From NCBI GenBank assembly GCA_035515475.1, contig DATJBF010000005.1, forward strand, positions 62,001 through 126,000: DNA of 64,000 nucleotides, given 5' to 3'. Below the pieces are notes generated by a model that ran no database searches, was not told the DNA's origin, and saw nothing but the letters and a program-made list of their open reading frames with translations. Below are positions 32,556-39,677 of the stretch, one piece after another. A program made the position numbers and the translations under genes. Source of the stretch: DATJBF01 sp035515475 (lineage in GTDB: Bacteria > Verrucomicrobiota > Verrucomicrobiia > Palsa-1439). Every line of letters begins with the position of its first letter. The first letter of the stretch is position 1.

Positions 32556-34108
32556 CTCTGGCCTTTCCAGGCGTCGCCCAGATCTTCGGACGGATGCTGA
32601 AACTCGAAACCTTGGGCGCTCAACGTTTTCAAGTCCGTTCCCGGTCCTTGCGCGATGATTGTATGACAACTATTGCAGTCTGCCGAGATCGTTTTGCGTT
32701 CGGCTTGTGGTGAGCCTGCCGAACCCGCTTGTGGTGAGCCTGTCGAATCCACCTGTGGTGAGCCTGTCGAATCCACGGCGGCGTGCTCGCCGTCGTGACA
32801 GCGGAAACAGCCGGGCCATTGGAAGTGGCCGATGTTGTTCGGATACACTTTCCAGGAGGATCTCATCTCGGGGAAGAAATTTTCGCGATAGATCTTCTGC
32901 ACCTCGATGATGGCGCGGTGGATGGTCGCGGGGTCGGACGAGGCATATTTCTTGGAGAGTGAGTCGGCAATCTTTTGCAGGGCTTCCGGCGTCGTCTGGT
33001 AGTCGGCGGCGAGTGCGTCGACCGCATTTTTCTTGATCGAGGGCAATGCCGGATCGATCCGCCCCAGCGACAGCGCAATGTCCACCGCCTCGTCGGGCGA
33101 GAGGAAGATATGCGTGGGCCGGTTGTGGCAATCGATGCAATCCATCCGCCGGATCGCCGCGCTGGTGATCTGGTCCGGTTTCAGTTTGCTGTCCTTCGCC
33201 TCGTAAACGGTCACGTGACCCTGGCGGTCGGTGATCCGCACCCAGGGAATCACCTGGCGCGCTTCATCGGTGGCGATGTACTCGACTTTGTTGGCCACGT
33301 TCATATGCCAGTGGATGCCGCCGACGGGGCCGTGGGTCGGGTCGCCGCCGCCGACCTTGAGCAACATCTGGATCGTCCACGGGCTGTTCTTTTCGTCGTA
33401 CTTGAAATGCGTGCGCACCTTCTCGATCGCACCGTAGAACTTCTGCGGCCAATGGCATTGCTCGCAGGTCTCCTGGGCCGGCCGCAGGTTCTTGACCGGG
33501 GTCGGAATCGGGCGCGGATATTTGTCGAACAACGTGGCGTAGACCTGGTAGCTCCCCGATAATTTCGATTTCACAAACCAGGTCGCGCCCGGGCCGATGT
33601 GGCACTGCACGCATTCGACCCGCGCGTGCGACGAGTTGTGGTAGGCCGTGAACTCCGGTTTCATCACTGCGTGACAGGTCTGCCCGCAGAACTGGACGGA
33701 CTCGGTGAACTCATACGTCCGATAACTGCCGAGGGCCGTGAACAGCAGGAACACGAACGTGACCACCACCACGATGATGAAGGCCCGGCGCTGGCGCGGG
33801 ATGTTGAGATCGATGCGCGGGAGACGCGGGATTTGGCCCGGCAAGACCCGCCGCCGCTGGCGCCGTTCCAAAAGCACGCCGATCAGAATGAGCAGCAAAC
33901 CCGCGAACAAAAATCCCGGCGCAATCAGATACGTCAGGATACCCATGTACGGATTGCTGAACCCCGCGAAGAAATCGATGGCAATGAGACACACGACCGC
34001 GAAGAAACTGCAGGCGGCGAGAATGATGCCGGACAGACTGATCCAATTCTGAATCAGCGGCGGAACCTTGCCTGCTCCCGGATTCGGTTGCGTGCTCTCC
34101 TCGGGCAT
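32522..34108 (-). CDS. NapC/NirT-type heptahaem membrane cytochrome (ImcH-like)
   Basis: 528 residues. Three membrane helices occupy the first 130 residues, then a NapC/NirT-like domain begins with a CX3CH haem site (CGQTCHAVMKPEF). Six CXXCH follow: CVQCH, CEQCH, CIDCH, CFRCH, CNSCH, CSDCH. Seven haems and three N-terminal helices are the features of Geobacter ImcH, an inner-membrane quinol oxidase used with high-potential acceptors. Near the C-terminus a three-unit repeat (DSTGSPQ type) results from a tandem repeat in the DNA (32704-32778). The first gene of the leftward cluster, with a good promoter right before its ATG. Confidence 0.88.
   Translation of the reverse strand: MPEESTQPNPGAGKVPPLIQNWISLSGIILAACSFFAVVCLIAIDFFAGFSNPYMGILTYLIAPGFLFAGLLLILIGVLLERRQRRRVLPGQIPRLPRIDLNIPRQRRAFIIVVVVTFVFLLFTALGSYRTYEFTESVQFCGQTCHAVMKPEFTAYHNSSHARVECVQCHIGPGATWFVKSKLSGSYQVYATLFDKYPRPIPTPVKNLRPAQETCEQCHWPQKFYGAIEKVRTHFKYDEKNSPWTIQMLLKVGGGDPTHGPVGGIHWHMNVANKVEYIATDEARQVIPWVRITDRQGHVTVYEAKDSKLKPDQITSAAIRRMDCIDCHNRPTHIFLSPDEAVDIALSLGRIDPALPSIKKNAVDALAADYQTTPEALQKIADSLSKKYASSDPATIHRAIIEVQKIYRENFFPEMRSSWKVYPNNIGHFQWPGCFRCHDGEHAAVDSTGSPQVDSTGSPQAGSAGSPQAERKTISADCNSCHTIIAQGPGTDLKTLSAQGFEFQHPSEDLGDAWKGQRCSDCHNGTSM
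32704..32778. repeat. Three tandem 24-base repeats inside the ImcH-like gene
   Basis: The unit GTGGTGAGCCTGTCGAA recurs at 32707, 32731 and 32755 with a period of exactly 24 bases, adding (D/G)S(T/A)GSPQ(V/A) units between two haem motifs without shifting the frame. Confidence 0.75.
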
Positions 34109-34121
34109 GTTGCGCCGGCGA

Positions 34122-34151
34122 TTATTAGCGTTGTCGCGCGGGTTGCGTCAA
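34122..34151 (-). promoter_or_regulatory. Strong sigma-70 promoter of the inner-membrane cytochrome cluster
   Basis: On the minus strand TTGACG (34151-34146) and TAATAA (34127-34122) are 18 bases apart. Transcription should start near 34115, about seven bases before the ATG at 34108, so the leader is too short for a Shine-Dalgarno site. Confidence 0.6.
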
Positions 34152-34171
34152 GCGTTCCATCGACTGATGAA

Positions 34172-34254
34172 GGTAGGGACGCGCTCCGGCGCGTCCACGG
34201 GTCATTGGGACGCGGTGCCCCGCGTCCGTGGCCGCGCCGCAGCGCAGCCCTACC
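34172..34254. repeat. Inverted-repeat element in the divergent spacer of the ImcH-like gene and ahbAB
   Basis: Bounded by GGTAGGG (34172) and CCCTACC (ending 34254), with internal hairpins GGACGCGCTCCGGCGCGTCC and GGACGCGGTGCCCCGCGTCC. Confidence 0.6.
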
Positions 34255-34289
34255 AAGGCTGTTCCTTGATGCCTCCCCAATCTCGACTC

Positions 34290-34309
34290 GACAAACTGTC
34301 CGTGATAAA
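34290..34309 (+). promoter_or_regulatory. Putative operator and -10 element of ahbAB
   Basis: GACAAACTGTC at 34290-34300 differs by one base from GACAA-N-TTGTC. GATAAA (34304-34309) is a plausible -10 that would start transcription about five bases before the ATG at 34321. The operator would then lie in the promoter spacer, a repressor position. Confidence 0.4.
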
Positions 34310-34320
34310 AGGCGCCCAAG

Positions 34321-35358
34321 ATGAAATCCGCTGGCGACACGGTAGAAGTCGCATTGCTGAATCAAATCCAGACCGAGGTTCCGGTCGCGGAACATCCGTT
34401 TGCCGAACTCGGTCGCAAGATCGGCGCGACCGAAGAACAGGTGATTCAGCGGCTGGAATCGCTCAAATCGGCCGGCATCATCCGCCAGATCAGCGCCATT
34501 TTCGACACGCGCAGCCTAGGCTACGCGTCCAGCCTCGTGGGGGCGCGCGTCGACCCGGCGCGCGTGGACGAGGCCGCCGCCGTCATCAGCCAACATCCCG
34601 GCGTCAGCCACAATTATCTCCGGAACCACACGTTCAATCTCTGGTACACCATCGCCGTCTCGCCGTTGAGTAAGCTGGGATTGGAGAAAACCGTCGAGAT
34701 TCTGCACCGCGAATCCGGCGCCGAATCGACCCGGCTGTTGCCTACGCTCAAGCTCTACAAGATCGGAGTGAAATTCGACGTCGGCGGAGACGAATCGCGT
34801 CCCGACGATCAGGACGCGCCGCCGTACACCGAAACCAACCGCGCCGCCGACACGGCGCTCACGCCGGCCGAGATCGAGTTTGTTCGCGTCATGCAGCGGG
34901 ATTTGCTGCTGAAACCGACGCCGTTCGTCGATTACGCGCGCGAACTCGGTATCTCGTTTGCCGAATTGCAGGCGATGCACCGGCGGTTCCTCGACACCGG
35001 CAAAATGCGGCGGTTCGCCGCGGTGCTGCACCATCGCCAAGCCGGGTTTAAGGCCAACGCCATGGGCGTCTGGGCCGTGCCCGGTGCTGACGCGGAAGTG
35101 GACAGGGTGGGGGAGACGATGGCCGGTTTCCGGGTTGTCAGTCATTGTTACAAGCGTCCGATTTATCCCGACTGGCCGTACAACATTTTCACGATGGTCC
35201 ACGGCAAGACTCGGGAGGCATGCGAGCAAACGTTGCGTGCCATCGCCGAAAAGACCGGCATACGAGATCGCTCCGCTCTTTACAGCGCCAAGGAATACAA
35301 GAAGGTCCGCGTCCGGTATTTCACGACCGAAGAAGAAACGTGGGAACGACAACACTGA
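34321..35358 (+). CDS. ahbAB: Siroheme decarboxylase, AhbA-AhbB fusion
   Basis: 345 residues made of two Lrp/AsnC-like halves. The first has a helix-turn-helix (ELGRKIGATEEQVIQRLESL) and the substrate-site stretch VSHNYLRNHTFNLWYT. The second (from about residue 183) has another (YARELGISFAELQAMHRRFL) and VSHCYKRPIYPDWPYNIFTM. AhbA and AhbB are normally separate subunits of a heterodimer that decarboxylates siroheme to 12,18-didecarboxysiroheme; here they form one chain, as in NirDL-type proteins. NirDL in haem d1 synthesis is the alternative, but ahbC and ahbD in the same window make the haem route more likely. Confidence 0.88.
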   Translation: MKSAGDTVEVALLNQIQTEVPVAEHPFAELGRKIGATEEQVIQRLESLKSAGIIRQISAIFDTRSLGYASSLVGARVDPARVDEAAAVISQHPGVSHNYLRNHTFNLWYTIAVSPLSKLGLEKTVEILHRESGAESTRLLPTLKLYKIGVKFDVGGDESRPDDQDAPPYTETNRAADTALTPAEIEFVRVMQRDLLLKPTPFVDYARELGISFAELQAMHRRFLDTGKMRRFAAVLHHRQAGFKANAMGVWAVPGADAEVDRVGETMAGFRVVSHCYKRPIYPDWPYNIFTMVHGKTREACEQTLRAIAEKTGIRDRSALYSAKEYKKVRVRYFTTEEETWERQH

Positions 35359-35381
35359 GTAGAACACGCTCCTCACGATTT

Positions 35382-35463
35382 GTCATTTTGAGCGAAGCGA
35401 AGAATCTCTCTTTTTTTCGCGATCTCTCAAACGACTGAGACCCTTCGCTGCGCTCAGGGTGAC
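35382..35463. repeat. 82-base inverted-repeat element downstream of ahbAB
   Basis: It begins GTCATTTTGAGCGAAGCGAAG and ends CTTCGCTGCGCTCAGGGTGAC, so the ends are inverted repeats with several mismatches. This type of sequence is common between genes in many environmental bacteria. A T-run inside (35409-35417) could stop transcription. Confidence 0.65.
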
Positions 35464-35532
35464 ACCCCATCGTCGTTCCCGGAGCGGTTGCCCTAGAAGA
35501 GTTTGTGTTACAATACCGACCGGAGAATCATC

Positions 35533-35880
35533 ATGGCGCGCAAACAATCAACCGCATCCCGGAAGAGTTTCACCACACAACCCACCCGCCCCGCCGCTCT
35601 CGTGGATTACCAATCCGACGCCATCGTCAGCCGCGAAGTGCTGAAGAAGAAAACCGGTTCGGTCACGCTGTTCGCGTTCGACGCCGGGCAGGGGCTGAGC
35701 GAGCACACCGCGCCGTTCGACGCGTTGGTACAGGTGCTGGACGGCGAAGCCGAGATCACCATCGCCGGCAAACGTCACCGGGTGTCAGCGGGCGAATTGA
35801 TCCTGATGCCCGCGAACCGTCCCCACGCCCTGAAAGCCGTCCACCGCTTCAAAATGATGCTTGTTATGATCCGGTCGTGA
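35533..35880 (+). CDS. Small cupin-domain protein
   Basis: 115 residues forming one cupin barrel. Motif 1 is GLSEHTAPFDALVQVLDGEA (with a single His and the closing Glu), motif 2 is GELILMPANRPHALKA. Such stand-alone cupins bind a metal or small ligand; no substrate can be named. The ATG at 35533 has GGAG seven bases upstream, and TACAAT at 35509-35514 is a plausible -10. Its 3' 140 bases are duplicated at 37588-37728 on the other side of the hydrolase gene. Confidence 0.85.
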   Translation: MARKQSTASRKSFTTQPTRPAALVDYQSDAIVSREVLKKKTGSVTLFAFDAGQGLSEHTAPFDALVQVLDGEAEITIAGKRHRVSAGELILMPANRPHALKAVHRFKMMLVMIRS

Positions 35881-35912
35881 GAGCTTTGCTCACGGATTGT
35901 AGATCCAACGAT

Positions 35913-37430
35913 TCATTGGTCGCGGTTGTTGCCTGTTTCAGACTCTCTCCTGATTCGGACCAGAATCTGATCTGTGCCGCTCACGGGGACATCGTCTGAT
36001 ATCAGGTTGACCGCCAGCTTTGAATCGACAGCGTCGCCCAGGCCCTCGCGCAGTATGACAACAGTCGCTTTTCCAGAACTGCTGCCCTGCGGAATCGTCA
36101 GGGGATTGGGCATCACAAAAACGTTTCGCCCCGGAACGAGGTCGCCCTGTTCGGGTAGTGCCAGCACTACGGACAGATCTCGTGGCGCAACACTATTCAA
36201 CTTCACTGCAAGATCGATTGCCCGAGTGCGTTCATTCGATCTGAGAACCACATCCTTCGCCGGCGGCTCCTGAAAGGATACGGAAAGACCTTTCGTTTCC
36301 TCCGGGTTGTGCCTGCCGGTTAACCGAGAATCAGGTCGCGCACCCGAATTGCCCGGCAGGCATCTGGATCTGGTTGGGGCGTCAACGATGCTTTCGAGCA
36401 CTTTATTGGGGAGATACTCGAACGTGTTTTTGTTGAACGCAATGAGCGCGTCAAAGGCTCGCCGTCTGTCGTACGGGACAAAGTCGTCCTTCAAGTTCCC
36501 AGCGCGCGCCGACTGGATCTCAGCCATCAGGACGTCAGTCCCCGAATCAAAACTGAAGTCGGCGAACGACACCGTTTTCCGCAGGCCGGAATTCAGTGCT
36601 CGATAATGAATCCGGTGATTGCGAGGATCGTAGACCACCTGATACTGTGAATTGCTCTGTCGTACGTCGTCCAGAATGTTGAAGCCGTAGTCCACGAGCG
36701 AATCACCCGACACATTCAAGCGGTCGGTTTTCTCGGCCACGTGGAGAAACCTGCAACAGGAACTGGTCACGCGGTAGGGAGCCCGTTTCTCCACCGGCAG
36801 TCGCTTCTGCTCCGTCAGATAAGCCAACAGATGCTCGTAGGTATCGTTTGTCAGGACAGCATAGGGCAACGCATCGCCCGTGTAGGTTTTGCAGTGGCTA
36901 TCGACGTACTCAACAACCATCGACGCACCAGAGCTGTCGCATAACAAAAAGTGGCTGTCGCCAATACTTCGGCTGGAAATGCGTATGTGCTTCATGCTCT
37001 CCAGCACGTCATGGAGCGTCGCCGAGTTGTCCAATTGGTACTGAATCCATCCGTTCTCGTCGATGGGGAGGCGGTCGTCGGGTTTCGGAAACCTGGTCTC
37101 ATCCAAACCGAGCGAAAGGACGACCAGGCCGGCTTCGTTCATCCCGTCATGGGGCCAGTCCCGCCCCACCAGATTGAAGGTGATACTGCCGTATTTCGAC
37201 ACCCACCGAGCAGGCTTCTCGGCATAGAGGAGAAACCGCTCGCGCTCGACATTCCGCTTGTTCACGTAGATGTGTCCGGCTCCGAACTGAAAATCAAAGC
37301 TAAAGCACACGACGTGACCATTCGTTCCGACCATGGAGAATGCCGTGCAAGCAAATGTGCTCTGTCGAGCTGAGGCGATCAGGACAGCGAAGCCCAATAA
37401 TTTAGCGAAGGTTCTCATCCTGGTCCGCAT
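35913..37430 (-). CDS. Exported choloylglycine hydrolase-like Ntn-hydrolase (linear amide C-N hydrolase family)
   Basis: 505 residues. A signal peptide (LLGFAVLIASARQSTFA) is directly followed by the would-be nucleophile C28 in ACTAFSMVGTNG, which signal cleavage would leave N-terminal, as Ntn-hydrolases require. GSITFNLVGRDWPHDGMNEAG and SLGLDETRFP fit the choloylglycine hydrolase/penicillin V acylase fold. About 130 residues at the C-terminus look like a separate beta-sandwich. Natural substrate unknown (an amide of a fatty acid, bile acid or peptide type). Base composition is closer to 50% GC than that of neighbours, and the gene is enclosed by copies of a cupin sequence. Several start codons are possible (37460, 37451, 37430, 37418). 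Confidence 0.75.
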   Translation of the reverse strand: MRTRMRTFAKLLGFAVLIASARQSTFACTAFSMVGTNGHVVCFSFDFQFGAGHIYVNKRNVERERFLLYAEKPARWVSKYGSITFNLVGRDWPHDGMNEAGLVVLSLGLDETRFPKPDDRLPIDENGWIQYQLDNSATLHDVLESMKHIRISSRSIGDSHFLLCDSSGASMVVEYVDSHCKTYTGDALPYAVLTNDTYEHLLAYLTEQKRLPVEKRAPYRVTSSCCRFLHVAEKTDRLNVSGDSLVDYGFNILDDVRQSNSQYQVVYDPRNHRIHYRALNSGLRKTVSFADFSFDSGTDVLMAEIQSARAGNLKDDFVPYDRRRAFDALIAFNKNTFEYLPNKVLESIVDAPTRSRCLPGNSGARPDSRLTGRHNPEETKGLSVSFQEPPAKDVVLRSNERTRAIDLAVKLNSVAPRDLSVVLALPEQGDLVPGRNVFVMPNPLTIPQGSSSGKATVVILREGLGDAVDSKLAVNLISDDVPVSGTDQILVRIRRESETGNNRDQ

Positions 37431-37587
37431 CACCAAATCGTCTTGTCCCATCGCGCCCATTGCAGCATAAAGACGAACCAGCGGCTGGAACGGATACTGG
37501 CAAAGTGCGCGGACATGGGCAAGGGAATTGGAGTTGTCAGCGGTCAGCTATCAGCTTTCGGCGGTCAGCCACCAACGATCGAGTCCG

Positions 37588-37728
37588 GCCGGCGAAGCCG
37601 AGATCACCATCGCCGGCAAACGGCACCGCGTTCCGACGGGAGAGCTGATCGTGATGCCCGCGAACCGTCCCCACGCCCTGAAAGCCGTCCACCGCTTCAA
37701 AATGATGCTCATCATGTTCCGGTCGTGA
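37588..37728 (+). pseudogene. 3' fragment of a duplicated cupin gene
   Basis: The 141 bases reproduce the last 46 codons and stop of the cupin gene at 35533-35880 with scattered differences (GEAEITIAGKRHRVPTGELI in place of GEAEITIAGKRHRVSAGELI). The 5' part, including motif 1, is missing and no start signal precedes it. Confidence 0.8.
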
Positions 37729-37858
37729 GGAGACGGTAGTCCACGAAAACCTTCGGGGTGGACACTGGGTTGCCGGCTAACAGAAGATTGTGTCAAACGC
37801 GAGTTCGCGCTGTAACGCGGGTGGTTCGCGGATGCGTAAGCGAGACCCTAAAGCTGCG

Positions 37859-39619
37859 TTACCGGCCCCAAGGCAGATTGGTCCTCCACGCATCAGTTTT
37901 TCTCAAGGATGCGCGCCTACTGATTACGCGTTGCCAATCGCTGTTGTCTTGTTTCGAGGCGTAGATGATGTCCACTGCGTTCGGTGCGTCCACTGATTCA
38001 ACTTGGGCCATCGTGACCGCCTGCTTCTGGCCTTGAGCCGTTTCGGCGATTACTTTGGCCGCAAATGGTTGTATCGTCATACCTACATCGGCAGGGAGCA
38101 CGGGGAGACCGAGTTCCTTTGACAGAGACGCTGCCAGTACAATCCTTTTGCTTTTTAGCTCGTACCCCATCTCAGATATAAGTATCCCACTCGGCGAGAG
38201 TTCTTTCGCTAAGTAACCAACCCCCAATATGCCGAGGTGATTTCCATATCGACATTCCCGAGGCGGAAGATCCGCGGGGATCTTCCCGAGGATTCTACGG
38301 AAATACAGAAGCGCATCTAACTCGCTTTCTGTTGTGCCACCAACGTTGCATAGGGCGACAAGTCGGGCGGGATGGTCTCGCTTGACCACACTCCTGTAAG
38401 CATCGAGAACCCCTTCGTCTAGCGCCGTATCAGAAGTATACAGCAGAGCCCCCTTCTGTCTCCCGCTGCGCCGCACAAAGAAAAGGCCAAACCCCATGTT
38501 CCTGCCAATGCAGTCACGATGAACAGTGGGCAACGCTGTCACGACAATGCCGTTTGAAAGTGGCCACTTGTCACCAGGACGCACAATCTTCAGCTCAAGA
38601 TAATCCGAACTTGCACCCAAGTTGATCACTCCCGATAGATAGGTGTAGGCAGACAAGCTCAGGGTCAGTCGTACTCGCCTCTGTCCGTCTCCACGCCCAG
38701 GCTCGGCCCGTAAAGTGAAAGCGGAGCGGGAATGTGAAGTGCGCGGACCGACGTGGCGCTGCTCATAAACGGCGGTTAGCAGGTTAGGGCAGTCGGCCAA
38801 GTGGTCCGGATGCGCATGAGTAATGATGATTTCTTGGATCATATCCAATGATAGATCTGACTTCAGGAATGTTCTTGTGAAGTCGAAACCTGGATCGACA
38901 ACTACGCCCTCTGTGCCCGTCCAGAGAAACAGGCCTCCTCCGTAATCCGATTCCACATTGAATATTGGGGAGAATGAATTGAACCGCTTCAGATGGAAAA
39001 GGGTCGGAGCTGTCGGCCTAATCTCCTTGGGGGTCGGCTTGTTTGCACTGAGTAGTTGATTCTCCTCTTCGTTTCTTGCCTCTACAATGCCAAGCCCCAA
39101 TTCGGTCAATACCTCAAAACCGTATGTGTCTCCTCGGTACACCTTCAGCGCATCACGCCAAAATGGGGGCGGCTGTAGATTTTCGAAGTCGGACGGCCGC
39201 AACTGGCAGTGTCTGCAACCGTTCTGTCCAAGAGCGTAATACACGTTAGCAGCCAATGGATTGTCAAAACGGGTATCCAGTAGGCTGGCGACTTTCAGGC
39301 TGACGGCACGGCATGTACTAATCGACTCTCGGAACTCGCGCACCAAAGCGAGAAAGGTAGATTCTTCCCCCTTTTCCCCGGCTTCGATCAATGCAGTGAG
39401 TTTGAGCAGAGGAACAACGGCAGCCCCAAGGGGTGGCAGATGTACTGGATGCTTCGCACTCGACCCGGTGTGTAGTTGAAGGCAAGTGTTATATGCCCAT
39501 TCGAAACGATCATCGGCCTTGGTCACGCCGTCAACGAAGGCATGGTACTGCTCACGTGAGACGAGTCCTTGCTTGTGCAGATGTTCGATTGTCTCCAAGT
39601 ACTGCTGTGCGGTTAACAT
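37859..39619 (-). CDS. MBL-fold metallohydrolase of a two-gene ATPase/hydrolase module
   Basis: 586 residues. The metallo-beta-lactamase core starts at about residue 215. Metal ligands of the RNase Z/UlaG pattern are visible: THAHPDH (268-273), H367 in PTVHRD, D397 in YTSDTALDEG and H461 in YGNHLGIL. The first 210 residues are a helical region of unknown type with a CRHC pair (135-138). The ATG at 39619 was chosen because the longer frame (to 39916) lies within the ATPase gene; the gap to it is 58 bases. GC is near 50%, unlike the flanking DNA. The pairing suggests that the ATPase controls this hydrolase, perhaps a nuclease or a nucleotide hydrolase in defence; that is inference. Confidence 0.8.
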   Translation of the reverse strand: MLTAQQYLETIEHLHKQGLVSREQYHAFVDGVTKADDRFEWAYNTCLQLHTGSSAKHPVHLPPLGAAVVPLLKLTALIEAGEKGEESTFLALVREFRESISTCRAVSLKVASLLDTRFDNPLAANVYYALGQNGCRHCQLRPSDFENLQPPPFWRDALKVYRGDTYGFEVLTELGLGIVEARNEEENQLLSANKPTPKEIRPTAPTLFHLKRFNSFSPIFNVESDYGGGLFLWTGTEGVVVDPGFDFTRTFLKSDLSLDMIQEIIITHAHPDHLADCPNLLTAVYEQRHVGPRTSHSRSAFTLRAEPGRGDGQRRVRLTLSLSAYTYLSGVINLGASSDYLELKIVRPGDKWPLSNGIVVTALPTVHRDCIGRNMGFGLFFVRRSGRQKGALLYTSDTALDEGVLDAYRSVVKRDHPARLVALCNVGGTTESELDALLYFRRILGKIPADLPPRECRYGNHLGILGVGYLAKELSPSGILISEMGYELKSKRIVLAASLSKELGLPVLPADVGMTIQPFAAKVIAETAQGQKQAVTMAQVESVDAPNAVDIIYASKQDNSDWQRVISRRASLRKTDAWRTNLPWGR

Positions 39620-39677
39620 ACCGCATATATACCGGACTAAGGCACACTCCAGTAAATCGCACGGGCTATCTTCCACC

